Shown here piece by piece: positions 37,921-51,650 of a stretch of DNA of 64,000 bases (position 1 is its first letter; each line of letters begins with the position of its first letter). The notes beneath the pieces were generated by a model. The model ran no database searches. It saw only the letters and a list, made by a program, of their open reading frames with translations, and was not told the origin of the DNA. The translations under genes were made by a program, and so were the position numbers. This DNA comes from Trichoplax sp. H2 (taxonomy: Eukaryota; Placozoa; Uniplacotomia; Trichoplacea). The DNA lies in contig NOWV01000075.1 in the NCBI GenBank assembly GCA_003344405.1, positions 186,001 through 250,000 of the forward strand, read 5' to 3'.

Positions 37921-40900
37921 ATGCCTACTCCACGTAATGGCGTTTACATCGTTCTGGGAGAGATGTCCCTCATCACTTTTGCAATACGTAGGAGTGCAAA
38001 GATGTCTAGTCATTCACATCAGGTAATTTTTATGGACATGATGTAATTTCTATTTTGCTGACCTAAAAAAGTATATAACTTATAGTGCTATATATTGTAC
38101 AGTACTGTAGATAGATGTCGGATCGACTGGCTTTAGAACTTGAACTGAGCTAAAATTAATACTTTCTTTTATTACTTTTGGATTTGTTTAATGCCGTAAC
38201 TGTTGAGCTTCTGCGCATTTATTTATTTAATATTGCATATTATTTAAATTGTAGAGAAAATCTTTTTTCGTAATACCTAAGGTTATATGTACAATCAAGT
38301 TCTAAGTTAGAAGTCCAGCACATCAGAATGTTGTATATATATTATTTATTAATAAACGTTGTCCGTACTATCGGCTTTTTTTAGGACGAAGATCACGATC
38401 CAATCATGACCAATTTTACACGATTAAAACAATTGTTGATGACCGTATCCGGTAAGGGCATATGTATGCGTCTTTAGGAATGTCCTAATAAAGTAGTTAC
38501 CAAACAGGTATTTTTATGTAATTTTCTGTTAACGCTTGACTATTTATAATCATACTAGAACTGTCGCACGTTGATGCAAATACTTTTCTGAATCCCTTCT
38601 TGGATGTAATTCGATCGGAGGATACAACTGGACCAATTACTGGTTTAGCCCTCTCTTCCATTAATAAAATATTATCTTATGAACTGGTTAGTTTATCTAC
38701 TACCTCAGCTGCTTCTGCTGTTGAAAATATTGCTGATGCCGTAACACACGCAAGATTTGTTGGAACTGATCCTGGCAGTGATGAAGTTGTATTAATGAAA
38801 ATTTTACAAGTATGGTTTATTGCATGGTCTTAGCTACACCGAAGTAATCAGACTTTGCTATCATGAATATTACTTATTAATTTTCTGATTACTTCCTATC
38901 AGGTCTTAAGAACTCTACTTTCGAGTTCAGTAGGCAATCTCATGAGTAATGAATCAGTCTGTGATATTATGCAGTCTTGCTTTAGAATATGTTTTGAAGT
39001 ACGACTTAGTGGTAAGTAGGACTGTTCTCGAAAATGGATCACTAATTAATAACGTGCCATTTAATTTTAAATAACCGTAATCAAATATAATTTTCATGAA
39101 ATCTTCCTTGATTGCTTATCATAAGAACTGTTACGAAGAACTGCTGAACATGCACTCATGGATATGACTCAAGTTTTATTTTCAAGGTTTGTATTGTCTT
39201 TAGTAAATGTTATATATTTTGATACTTGCGTAGTTAATTGACTATCCTTCGAAATGTATTGAACGTTCTGCCATTCACAGATTACCACAATTGAAAGAAA
39301 CACAAGGTGGTAGTGCATTAGCAATAAAAAAGGTTAGCGTAATATCAACATTAATTCTTTATTCTCTGTTGCATAAAAGTCATATTTAGTCAGTTGCCTA
39401 AATGTAGCGTTTTGATATTGCAGTCGTTAAAAAGGACCGTAAATGATGGATCTCATGGAAGAGGTAAGTTATAAAATTTCTCTGCTATGACAATTTGTGT
39501 CTCCATTTGCAATTCGGTATAATAAAGCATTATGAATATTACATCATTAGTAGTGGGATATGTGATCGATACAACTATTCAATATTATTATTGCTAGGGC
39601 GCCGAGAAAGGAAAATGATAGGTGGCAGTCGCAAATCTAAAATATCCCCATCTAATGTCTTGGCCAATAATGTTTCGTCTCATAGTCCGACAAATGTTAA
39701 TGCAGATAAGCAAAGTTTAAATCAACAGGAGCCAGTAAAAGTTACTGTGACTGGCAATATAGAAAATCAAAAAAATGTAAGTTAGCTGCGATACTACATG
39801 CATAGTATGGGGTAGGTATTAGAAAAGTAACTGATCTTTGGATGTACAGTGTACACATAAACCATAGCTTATGTAAGCATAAATATTTCATTTTACTCTT
39901 TAGCTACTTATTGATATAAAATTCCTATTATCCAATAGGTGGATGAAGTTCAATCAACGGATAAAAGGATAGCAAACGAATGTGAAACAAACTCTCCTGA
40001 AGTAGATTCATTAAAAGTTTCTGATCGAAGTAGCGAGTGCGATACTATCAGTATGACATCTGAAATGGAACAAGATATTCAGGATGATAGCGAAATGATG
40101 AGTAAACGTGATATTGATGAGCAGAGCGATAATTCTGAGCTATCGCCGCAAATACAATCGGGAGCGGAAATAAATGATATAGCTTCAAATTATGATATAA
40201 AAAGAGGTGCGTGATATATATGCGTGCACAAATTTAAGTACAAATTTAAATGTAAATCCTAAAATTGTAATTATAAATGCTAATATTTATTTTGATAGAG
40301 AAAAATTATCTAGTCGAGCCATATGGATTGCCTTGTGTGCGCGAACTGTTACGATTTTTAGTTTCTTTAATAAACCCACGTGATAGGTAACATTTATAAT
40401 CAACGATATAGTACTTTTTTAGCACTGTTACATTTTCTATAGCTAAAATATTATTGGCGCGACTTTATATAATTTCATACAAATATAGGCGTAACATAGA
40501 AGGAATGATCCACATGGGTTTATCTCTTATAACGATGGCACTTGAATCTGGAGCGACATACATTGGAAATTCTCCTTCGTTGTTGGCATTAATTAAAGAC
40601 GAATTGTGCCGGTCCTTATTTCTTGTTAGGATTGATGAATAAGTTTAAATTTCTACAAATGGCAGTTTGTGATCTATCTTATTATGTTTTAACACAAAAT
40701 GTGATTTTTTTAGCTCTTACAAAGAGAAAATTTATCTTTATTCGCGTCGTCTTTGCGGGTATGTTTCTTTCTATTTGAATCTATGCGTGGCCACTTAAAA
40801 TTTCAACTCGAGGTATGTCAATTCGGAAACATCGAAATTAATATATGTGTAGATGATTGATTCTAGCTGCTCAATGTAGCCTAATCATGCTAGTAAGCCC

Positions 40901-43900
40901 AATAATGCAAGATGTTATTTGTACTTTTATAATTCTTACTTGGTAGGCTTTTGTATTGAAACTTATGGACTTAATCTCTACTGACGCCGGACGTTACACA
41001 TATGAAGTGAAAGAGTTAGCCCTTGAAAGTATTGTACAGGTAGGTGTATTCTGTAAAATTCTCTTTTAAGCCATTATAAATATCTTTTGTAATATATTCA
41101 CATCTTTTCAGCTTTGCAGACTGCCAAACTTAGTTGCTGAATTATATATCAATTTCGACTGTGAAACTTACAGCAGTAATTTATTTGAAGAGTTAATAAA
41201 GTTGTTATCCAAGGTAATTCATTTTTACCCGTCTTATCAATGGTTTAAGTATTTATGCATTGGTATTGCAGATTATAGTTTTTGGTATTGATATATCTTT
41301 CGTTATTTTCGAAATTTGTAGCATGTTTATCCTACTGCTGGTTCATACCTAGTACACATTCTGGCCTTAGAAGCATTGCTATCTGTGATAAATATTGTTG
41401 AAAATCATTGTAACACAATTAATGAGACAGGTGTTCAATTGATTTGACGTGAATTCATTTAAGTAACGCGAATTTACATCCTTGATAAGTAATAATGTTT
41501 GCGGTGGTATCAATTATTTGTAGGTGTAGTTGTAGCACAGAAGTCAGCCATAGAAAAGGGTGATGCGAATGAATCAGTAAAAGGTAATGTCGCAAGTCAA
41601 GATAGTAGTATGCTTAATGCAAGTTGTTACGACTTACCATTGCCAAAAGAGCTTATCCAAATAAAGCAGAGGAAAAAGGTTCGTACTGAGTTACTCCACT
41701 TTGTATTTATTACCAGGTAATTTTAGTCATTACCGTAATAGGCTTAACGTATTATTAATGCTAATTTTTTCTGTTAGTTAATGCAAGCGGCTACTGAACA
41801 GTTTAATGTAAAGCCAAAGAATGGGTTAAAATTCATGCAAGAACATGGATTAATTAGTTCTCCTCTGCAATCTACTGAAGTAGCAACCGTTTTACGAGAG
41901 AATCGTCATTTGAGCAAGAAGATGATTGGCGATTATATTGGAGATAGAAAAAATCAAGTCATCCTAGATGCTTTTGTCAAATCTTTTTCGTATGAAAATA
42001 CCTTGATTCAGGATGCATTACGAGCATTTCTAGAAACTTTTCGATTGCCTGGAGAAAGCCCCGTTATAACTAGAATATTGGAAACTTTTACTAATCATTG
42101 GTATGTTTGTGCGGGTGAGCCATTTGGCAACAAAGATGCCGCTTTCACACTTGCGTATGCTATTATAATGTTAAATGTTGACCAGCATAACGAAAACTTG
42201 AAGAAACAAGCAGCTATGACTGTTGAAGATTTTAAGCGTAATTTACGTGGTGTTAACAACAACGCTGATTTTCCTGAGGATATGTTAGAAGAAATTTTTA
42301 TATCTATAAAGAACGAAGAAATCGTTATGCCTTCAGAACAAGTGGGACAGGTTCGTGACGACTATAACTGGAAGATGCTGCTTCATAGAGGCGCGTCTAG
42401 GGAAGGAGTGTATAAATTTGTCACTGATGGACGTTACGATCAAGACTTATTCCTTTTAATTTGGGGTCCTACGGTAGCAGCCTTGTCTTATATTTTTGAC
42501 AATGCATCAGATGAAATGATAGTTCAAAAGGCTGTTAATGGCTTTAGGCGATGTGCTTTAATATCTTCATTTTATGGTTTAACAAAGGTATTTGATAGCC
42601 TTGTCATATCACTATGCAAGTCGACATTGCTTATGCATACGCCTGAGAAAGTCGATAGTATAGCGATTATGTTTGGCTCTAATTACAAAGCGCAATTGGC
42701 GGCTCGTACTGTTTTTTCGTTATCGCATCGATTTGGTGACATATTACGCGAAGGTTGGGAAAATATATTAAACTGTATTTTGCAGTTATATCGCGCTCGC
42801 CTACTTCCGGCTCTTATGGTTGATGCTGAAGATTTTCTCGATCCAACAGGCTCCATTTCTATTATGCCTGACGAAATGGCTAATACAAAAAGTGATGGTT
42901 CTCTATTGTCATCATTTTATCAGTATTTATTAAACCCTGATACTTCGAGTGGACGTAGCGATAAACCTGAAGACATTGAAGCCCAAGAAAGAGCCCAAGC
43001 TTGCATTAAAGAGTGCCATCCAGAATTTCTTGTAACAGAAAGTAAATTTTTAAGAATTGATTCTTTGCTCGAGCTAATAAAAGCTCTCACTTTTGGTTCT
43101 CGTGGAGCAGCGGCGCATGAAACATTAGGCACTCATTATGATGAAGATGCAGCTGTTTTCTTTTTAGAATTGCTAATAAAAGTGGTTATCCAAAACAGAG
43201 ATCGTATTCAATCAATATGGAAAGGAGTTAGGGAACATTTAACAAACTTAATTTTGTCCAGCCAGTATAATTTTTTAACAGAACGTGCTGTTGTTGGCAT
43301 GTTACGTCTTGGTATGAGACTTTTGCGACGTGAGGAAATGATTAATGAAACCATTTCGTCTCTTCAAATTTTATTATTAATTAAGCCAAGCGTCTTAAGA
43401 TATGTATGCAAACAAATTACATTTGGTATTTGCGAGTTGGTAAGATCAAATGTGACTAATATTACTTCAGTAAACTGCTGGAATACGTTGTTATCCTTTC
43501 TTGAGGTAGCTGGGGCCGGTGCAAAGCCTCCATCAGCTTCTCAAATTAAAAGTTCGCCATCGTTTGATAACTCTGGAGGTTCCTTTGAAACTTTCGAAAC
43601 GGAAAAATTTGATACTGGCAGTACTTATTCGGTGGCTGATTCAGAATACTCGTCTACATCGCAACCAAGTGTATTTGGGGGTTCTTCTCATTCTATCTCT
43701 CAAAATCTTTCAATGTTCTCGTTGCCCTTTAGCACTGTAAATAGCTCTCAAATTACTGTCGCTGAAACTAGTAATACCGGTGCTAGTACTAATGCTTATC
43801 ATGGACGAAACTTCTTTGTTGTTGTGAACAAGGACGGTTCTGATAGTCAGTACAATTTATCGCTAAGTGATGAAATCAATAAACATGATACCAGATGCTT

Positions 43901-46109
43901 AACTAAATCTTGTGAGACATTAGGCTTTTTAATTAGAGACTCTGCTCATTTGACACCGACTAATTTTCCTGGATGTGTGCATGGCTTAAGAGTTCTAGCA
44001 CAAGCAACCGCCAATGGCAGTGTAAACCGCTACAACGATGGATTAACTAGGCTCGAACCTACGCATGATAGGAAGAATGTTAAAAGCTCGAAATATAAGC
44101 CTGCGAAACGTAGTAAAGAATCTGGTAATGCAAAAAAGCGTATGCAATCTTCCGAACTTATACAGCAACACTCTACGTCATTTGATTCAACTTATTCCGA
44201 ACCTAATATCGAAGATTGTTATTATGGTGTATCAATGCAATTACTCGATTTAATGCATACACTTCATATTAAGGCTTCTTCAGTGTATGAGTCAGCTGTC
44301 TTTATGAATAGTGATAAGTCGAATTTAGCTAGCGAAGAGCAAGAGAATGAAGAATGCTTGCCGCATCAGAGTGATAATGAGTCCAACGAAAGTAGCGAAA
44401 CTCAATCTTCGAAAAAAGTAGGACAGTTGCCTACCGACGACTTGAAGCAAGGTTCTTCACCTTCAGTTAAGAAAGCAAATCAAACTCCGATTAAGATCAA
44501 TGCTCATTTTCTGTGGACCAATTGCTGGTGTCCTCTGCTACAAGGTATGGCGGCGATGTGTTTAGATACTCGTAAAGATGTTAGAAATGCGGCATTGACA
44601 AACTTGCAGAGATCGCTACTTGTTCACGATATGCAGAAGTTGTCAGCACTGGAATGGGAAGCTTGCTTTAATCAGGTAATGAAATACTACAGTATATTAT
44701 ACTGTGATAAACTGTATACAAAATTACTGCAGCAGTATTATCGATATTTAGCATTTAGTTTGGATAATAAAGTCATCATTATCTCGTATAGGTTCTATTT
44801 CCGATGTTATCAAGTTTGATCGGTATTCCTAATAATGATGCTTCTACTGCATTTGTCAATATCGAAGAAACGCGTATGAGGGCAGCTGCTCTATTGTCAA
44901 AGGTAAGGTGCAACTATTTTATTTACATAGCCAATGTCATACGGCACAATTATCTTATTCTTACTTTTATTCTTAGGTATTTTTACAACATTTAACACAA
45001 TTGCTGACTTTGTCGACTTTTACTGCCCTTTGGCTGACAATCCTCGACTTTATGGATAAATGTATGCATGCGGATAGTACTGGATTACTTGTAAGTATTG
45101 AGTACGTTATTTACACTGTACATGAATCATGATCGCAGATCAAATTTATAAGGCTTTCAGTTTTGTTAATAGAGTTATTTCCTTTCATGCGTAGAGTGAA
45201 GCTATCCCAGAATCTCTAAAGAATATGTTACTAGTTATGGTAACAGCCAGAATATTTGATGAGGATACTGAAACTTACGGCGACAAAGAAGTAGCATCTG
45301 AAAAGCCTGGCGTATCACGAGCTGATCCCACTACCCAAAGCGAACCTAACGGTCAGGAAGATGGATCGAGTCGTGAAGCGCAAACTTCATCCGATTCTAC
45401 TCCGAAACGATCACAGTTATGGACAATGACTTGGGAAAGGATAAACTTATTTTTACCTAATTTGCAAGAGGAGCTTTTTGGTCATACCAACCTAGAAACA
45501 AGAAACACAGTTAGCCAACCTGTTCGTTCGCATTCGACTAACTTCGAATCGACTGATGAACAAGAATCTACAAAACTTGATGAAAATGGTTAGCTGATTC
45601 ACACTATAGTAATCAATTTCTGTACCGCATAGTGTTTTAAAATTACAACTTTGTAATTGGATTATTTATTACTATAATGTTAAATATTAGGACATTAATT
45701 AAATCGAATTTTTTTAATCTCTGATCTTATTTTTGTTTGTTTAACTACAGTAACAGAAGATACAAGTAAACCACAAAGAGCGAAATCAATGTCGGATTTA
45801 ACTCATAATAAAAATAATAATACCAGCATCTGCGTTGTTTTGCAACCTCCTTTACCCACACTGCAGAGTCGTGCAAATCCTAATGCCGAAAGCTCCAGCA
45901 GTACGTCTTTGTCTGGTAACGTCCCTATATTGCTGACACCAAATCTTATAAACGCTACTGCAAATAATCTGCCTGTAACAAGTATTTCCAAAGCTAACAC
46001 GAGTGCATCTGTATCCGATCAGCCTGCTGCATCTGACGCTACTGAAAATGACGCAAAACCACAGGATAAACCTAAGACTGAACAAATTTCACCGGTATTT
46101 AGTATATGA
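37921..46109 (+). CDS. GBF1: GBF1, brefeldin-A-sensitive Arf guanine-nucleotide exchange factor
   Basis: Twenty-one exons give 1928 residues (human about 1860): 37921-38022, 38385-38451, 38559-38809, 38903-39011, 39126-39186, 39281-39332, 39424-39463, 39598-39776, 39939-40206, 40299-40386, 40489-40624, 40714-40812, 40947-41039, 41112-41213, 41322-41430, 41524-41678, 41778-44675, 44792-44902, 44977-45090, 45195-45588 and 45751-46109. GBF1 activates Arf1 at the ER-Golgi interface to recruit COPI. Order: N-terminal DCB ([16 protein letters not shown]), HUS ([15 protein letters not shown]), Sec7 (about 640-830), then the HDS repeats and a Ser/Pro-rich tail. The Sec7 domain keeps the catalytic glutamate in FRLPGE (E730). 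It also keeps Tyr and Met in AYAIIML (Y764, M768), the residues that make human GBF1 sensitive to brefeldin A. Exon 17 is 2.9 kb and encodes half the protein; the rest is in small exons. Confidence 0.97.
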
Positions 46110-48432
46110 TTGTGAATGGCAGTCTGTTGTGTGCAGCTTTCTCTTTTATTATGCATGTTTACATGATTGCAAATTTATTCGATATTAACATTTCGAAGGA
46201 GAACATTAGTAAGAATTCTTAAATATTAAAAAATGTATGGCGCTTAAATTAAGTAATATTTATACCTAGAGAACTGGCTTCTTAATGTTACATAAATGCC
46301 TAACATACTACTGTAGTACTTTTATTCTGTTCTAATTAAAACCGACTTACTGCTAATGATTAAAATTTAATTCGTTGTCTTATCAAATTCTGATAATACA
46401 GTTTGAATCTAAAATGATACTGGTTTTGAAAAATATCAAAATTAAAGTTGCATGTATAGTACATCACTGTGCAAGCTCTTTTAGACTGAACCTAATAGAT
46501 GACTACGTCATCTATGACAAATTTGCTAGCTTGTTTTAGAATACATTTTTATTTGTATTTGCTTAATAGTCTTTTAAAAATCTTGATCAATTTGGCGTGC
46601 GCTTGTTTATCTTTAATCATTACAAATTACCAAAGAAATTGTAACCTTGATCTGACTATTGTAACTTTAACAATGAGTCGAAAATTTATAAATATGTTAT
46701 AACTTTCTATATCCATTTAATAGAACTATAACTAGTTTACATGTCAGTTTCATGTTATTTACGATTCCTTAAAGTCTGAATACATGGTGAGTAAGTGATT
46801 ATGGAAAACTTTAAAATGGATATATTCTGCTGATATGTTTCTTATTGTAAATATGATATATCAAATTAACTGATGTTTTTGGCTGATTATAAATGATATA
46901 GCTACGATAAGATCATAGATAGTACTCGTGTTGTTGATATTGCTTGATTGTATCATAACAAACATGACTTATACGCTTCTTGTTCGTAATTTATGATCTT
47001 TATCATACACGTAGGTGCTACTTTTTTAGCCAAAATCTCATAGAATGAAACTATTTCACAGTATTATTCAACTTGTAGTACTCTATTGCAAAACAGATTA
47101 AGGCGTTTATCGTTACTTTTAAGCGTACGTGTGAACAATTTGTTGCCAAGCTGAGAATTTGATATGTAACTTGTTTCCTAGTTAGTCTTGCAATAAGCAT
47201 AATCAATCATGAGATATTATTATTCTGTCTTACAACAATTGGGAATCAACACTAATGCCGTTATTATTATTATTAAAATTTCTATTCGATTGAAACGACT
47301 GTATGTATTACATGTATGGATTAATATAATAAATAATTTAGAAGATAAAATAAATAAATTGGAATTACACGAACTGATTGCGAAACTGATGATATAATTT
47401 CGTACAGAAAGAAGGTTTAACCAACCATGATTAATTCTTTGCAGTGAGCATCCAACTATAATTACTCTAGAACTGCGAGAGAAAGTCATTGTAAGATTAT
47501 TTCAAGAAATAGTTCGAATACTATTGCAGTTGGACAATAGGTCTTTGAATTTTCGGTTTGAGGGCTAGGGTTTCTTAGAAATAATTCATGATATTAGTTA
47601 ATTGCTCTAGTAGTAATTTTTAATAAAAAGTGTCAATAAAATACAAATAGAACATGAAAGTTCTATTATTCAAAATGTAGAAGAACTACTTTCGTATCGG
47701 TCAGAAATGACTTTTCAATTATATATTAGCTGTCGATCATACTATAGTAACGATTTTCTTCATATAACTAGAAGAGCTTGATCAAAGTAATTCTTCAAGC
47801 GGTCGAATTAACCAGGGAGTTTTTGATAGTAAGTTGAAGTCTATTAGATCATCTCGATTAAACTTATTGCACTCTATGGGACAAAATTTAACACCTTGAA
47901 AGTTGGGATATTGTTAAGTTTATTGCGTAGATTTGGAATTATTTACGTGTAGTCATTGGTACAAATTTCTAGGATACAGATTACAAATTATACCATCAGA
48001 ACTATGTAATGAGTGAAATGATTTTAACTTAAAAATAATAATATGACAGGAGAAAATACGTTACATTAGTGCTTTGTACTTTTAGTTGTTTTATAATTCT
48101 TTATCATTAGTTGATTTATTACCGTAGGTTTAATATCCTATATTTTAAATTAAGGAATTCATATTAATATGATTCTGGTTAAAATATAAAGTAACTTGCA
48201 TTTATGAGGATTCAAGTTGACCGATTATAAATGATAACAGCTAATGCAAAAAAAAATTTAACGTGTAGTAAACATATTCAGAAGCAAAGTAGACCCTAAC
48301 AACATACGAGTTTAATATTACTATAAAGAATTTAATAAACAAAGCGTGATTTCTTTTTTATTAAAATAAAAATAGGCCGTTTATTGCATAGTGGTCAATT
48401 CTCAACTTACAAATGATATAGAGTAAGTAATC
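46110..48432. other. Convergent gap between GBF1 and the NCOA4-like gene
   Basis: AT-rich with no recognised gene. Short open frames (46499-46702, 47209-47397) lack similarity and splice partners. It presumably contains the 3' untranslated regions of both genes. Confidence 0.55.
48380..48385 (-). other. Poly(A) signal candidate for the NCOA4-like gene
   Basis: TTTATT on the plus strand (AATAAA on minus) about 48 bases after the stop codon. A second copy lies about 25 bases further on. Confidence 0.5.
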
Positions 48433-50055
48433 TTAAGAGTTAGCTATCCAAAATGATAAATCCATATTTTTATTAGTATTCCAATCGAAATAATAATCTG
48501 TAGATTCCTTAGGCTTTGAGCTTAGATCAGTAGATGATAGTGATATGGATTGTAAATTTTCAACAATAGTACTAGATTCATCATTTGCAGCAAGATGATT
48601 ATTTGCCAACCATTTATTTGAATCTTCTACGCGAACAAGACGAAAATACTGCGCAACATCACGTAAAAAGTCATTAGTTTCATCTTTGGTAGTATCTGTA
48701 ATAGGTTGCCCTGCCAGCCAATTTGATAAATCCCAAACTTCAGTATTATTCGAATCATTGTTTACAGCATGTGCCATTTCTGAATGGTCACTTTTTCTAT
48801 CGTACAATGATCGATTTGAAGCATCTTGGTTGGTATTATCCGATTTAAAGCGTTTTGCAAGCCATAAATTGGAATCTGAGTTGTCATAAGGAAAAGTAAA
48901 GGTGTAAATTGACGAAGCTTCAGAACGAGAATCGAATGACTTATTCCATTGGTTGTTTAAATCATCATCATGTTTCCATTTCAAATTCTCAACAGGATTA
49001 TTGTTGATTTCTTTCTCGTTACTTAACCATGTCTTGATGTCATCTTTTTGGTGAAAAACAGGAAACGTAGTTATGGTATTTATCAAGGTTGTCGAAGGTG
49101 TATTTTGTAATTGAGAGTTGCGCTCAACTAACCAATGATCAGTGTCTAGCATCAATGAATTTTTCTTCTTGCTATCATAGGGTCCTGTATTTTGCTGACA
49201 GTCACTGCTGTTATGGGGATATTGGCTTTTTATAGGAAAAGACTCTGGTTCCTTTTCATTTTGTGGTGTTGATTTGCTTTGAAGCCACTTTTCAGATGAA
49301 TACTGATTATTTTTAGATTGAATGATGGAAGATAAGGTAGCACAGTTGTACTTATTGCCGCAACAATTTTTTCGCTTTCTATCAAGATTGTTATAAGTTT
49401 TCATTTGATAATTTGTATCTTGACTAGGTGAATTAAAAGTCACACGCGGAATGCATTCTTCGATAGCTGTGGGTGTATCGCTAGCAATAATTTGATCCTG
49501 GTCGTCATCTTCAACTGTTTTATTAGCGTTTTGCATCAATGGAGTTTCAAAAGCTACGCTTCTTACATAGTTTAAACACTGGCAATTGGATTGGCCATCG
49601 CATGTGTCAATTCTACCAAAATTGTTTAGTTGTTTGATTAGTTTTTCGGTCTCAGAATTAAAGTTTATGCAACCACTAGAAGCAAGTTGTTGTTGTTGAT
49701 TAATGAAGGTCTCCATGTTGTCAATTCGGCATCGAAAGCTATCCTTCACGCTGGGCAACTCATTCATATCCTCTGAGTTGATTTTAACTTGATGATAAGA
49801 GCCAATTGCTTGATTAATTAATTCACGCCGATCTTGTAGCAAATCTATTTTGGTTTGGTATAGTAAATCGGCTTGGTCTAATAGCCAGGTTTCTCGACTA
49901 CGTACAGCATCGAATAATTGTGCAGTATTTTGGCGAATAAAGTGTTTTGTCAGGTCGCGATTGTTTGACAAAGTCTCCTTGACGGAATCCGTAGCAACCA
50001 ATAATTGTTGATAGGAATGAACGATGTCATCCAAGTTATTCAACACACTAGACAT
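48433..50055 (-). CDS. NCOA4: NCOA4-like protein (ARA70 domain), putative ferritinophagy receptor
   Basis: Intronless, 540 residues from an ATG at 50053-50055. Residues about 5-150 are helical and match the ARA70 domain that defines NCOA4. The clearest block is SRETWLLDQADLLYQTK at 53-69, and the domain ends with EKLIKQLNNFGRIDT. Human NCOA4 binds ferritin heavy chain and delivers ferritin to autophagosomes for iron release; its stability depends on iron. The remaining 390 residues look disordered. They carry seven spaced Trp-Leu/Ile motifs (W257, W308, W343, W398, W446, W482, W536), several followed by Ala. Cysteine clusters occur at C152/C158/C160 and C231/C232/C238, possible metal or Fe-S ligands by analogy only. 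The Trp motifs may bind ferritin or autophagy partners (inference). The gene converges with GBF1 and diverges from ZGRF1. A 5' untranslated intron cannot be excluded. Confidence 0.85.
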   Translation of the reverse strand: MSSVLNNLDDIVHSYQQLLVATDSVKETLSNNRDLTKHFIRQNTAQLFDAVRSRETWLLDQADLLYQTKIDLLQDRRELINQAIGSYHQVKINSEDMNELPSVKDSFRCRIDNMETFINQQQQLASSGCINFNSETEKLIKQLNNFGRIDTCDGQSNCQCLNYVRSVAFETPLMQNANKTVEDDDQDQIIASDTPTAIEECIPRVTFNSPSQDTNYQMKTYNNLDRKRKNCCGNKYNCATLSSIIQSKNNQYSSEKWLQSKSTPQNEKEPESFPIKSQYPHNSSDCQQNTGPYDSKKKNSLMLDTDHWLVERNSQLQNTPSTTLINTITTFPVFHQKDDIKTWLSNEKEINNNPVENLKWKHDDDLNNQWNKSFDSRSEASSIYTFTFPYDNSDSNLWLAKRFKSDNTNQDASNRSLYDRKSDHSEMAHAVNNDSNNTEVWDLSNWLAGQPITDTTKDETNDFLRDVAQYFRLVRVEDSNKWLANNHLAANDESSTIVENLQSISLSSTDLSSKPKESTDYYFDWNTNKNMDLSFWIANS

Positions 50056-51626
50056 GTCTTGATAGCTGTTTTCTCTTTCGATCTTTCTCTAAATGTGTCA
50101 ACAAAGAACATCAACGTCTATCAGAACTTCAATTAGGTTACCACTGATGATAACAATATTGACATAGGAGAGTTCAGTCCGTATTTGGAGCTAGTGTACG
50201 ACAGTACTTTAATTAAGTATCCAATTTTAGCAATGTTGTACAAGTCTACTACTGTACAGTACTGTATAGCATTCGTATTACGCGAATAAGATCAGATCAA
50301 TCCTTCCTTCTACAGTAGTGAACTCGTCTGAAGTCTTGTTTACATCAGGGATGGCTAAAATAGATTTACCTTTGCACTCCTATTACTGTCATCAAGTACT
50401 GTACTGTTATCACCTATACTTGATCAATCATTTATTGTTGTTTGTGGTTGACTATTTCGTCACGTAATATACTATACCAGTGGATAGTAATTTGCTCAAT
50501 ATGACATCACTTTCGATCCTGGATTTCCTATTGACTACTCAATGAACATTCATCACCCAATCTAGTGCATGGTGGACATAGACTATGATGTTGTATGCAA
50601 AGTGAAGAAAGGCGATCTATTTCAGTATCATGGACATTACTGTCCATTAGGGAGTTTATTGTTGATTCTTGGTAAAAACACTGATGTTATGCAGTACTTT
50701 TTTCCTCTGCTTACGGTATAAAATGTTGTATGATATTGCGTCATTGATCCAGTCTAATCGCTATCAGGGTTATTTGCTTGCATAATAAACAACACTTATT
50801 TTACCGGATAAAATTCAAGTCTTGAGCACAATAGCCCTACCAATATTTTGCGTCATTGAGTTCAATGGATCCCAAATAGATGGACATCTATCACGTTGGA
50901 ATGGAGAATTGTCTGTGCTACTTCGTCAACACTGCAGTAGTCATCAAGAATGAATACACTAGAATAATGCAATTGCTTATGCCTTGTACAGGATTCCAAT
51001 CTATTTGTACAGCGGTGTGCATACTGTAGTGTACACTGTAGAGTACATCAACTGACAAGTTCAAAGTCGAAAGTCGAATAGTTTAGAGTACAACATAGGC
51101 GAATCATGAGTATGATCATCCTGGTCATCAGTACTACATAAAGTTAAAATTGCTACAACATCAGTTGTTGGTGTTTGTGCTTGATCGCTTACATGATTGC
51201 CATGTTGAAACGTGTTGAACTGGACGAGTTGAACCAGTTTGCATGTTGTTTTGAATTTATTTTATTTATAAGCAAACAATATCCAAAACAGTATATCAAG
51301 TTATCACTCTACTGCTTCAATACATTGACACATAGCTTCAAGGGTTAAAGCCCTTGTTGCCCATGATAGATAGAACATCACTAGGTCCAAAATTGTTGCT
51401 CAATGATCTAATTAATCAACAACATGGACTCCATTTTACCGAGCGTCCATTGCTCTGGCTTTCTACCTAGTACGACTATACACTATCTAGAAGAGGCCAG
51501 CGTGGATAAGGTATCTGTATAGCAATCGACAATGGTAGAATGGATTGACTCAATAATAGTGTAGACTAGACAAGGGCAAGGCAAAATTGCATTCTTCACC
51601 TTTTTGGTGGTCACGTACGCACGTAT

Positions 51627-51650
51627 CGTATCGCACCGGGGTGCGATACG
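51627..51650. repeat. GC-rich hairpin
   Basis: Perfect 11-bp arms (CGTATCGCACC and its complement) with a two-base loop, followed at once by CGGTACGGTACGGTACAGTA. It is unusually GC-rich for this locus. Confidence 0.65.

Noticed and set aside
41781-44819. GBF1 Sec7 region as a separate 1012-residue gene
   Set aside because: The frame is an internal exon. Upstream exons supply DCB/HUS and the last residues after 44675 are intron translation.
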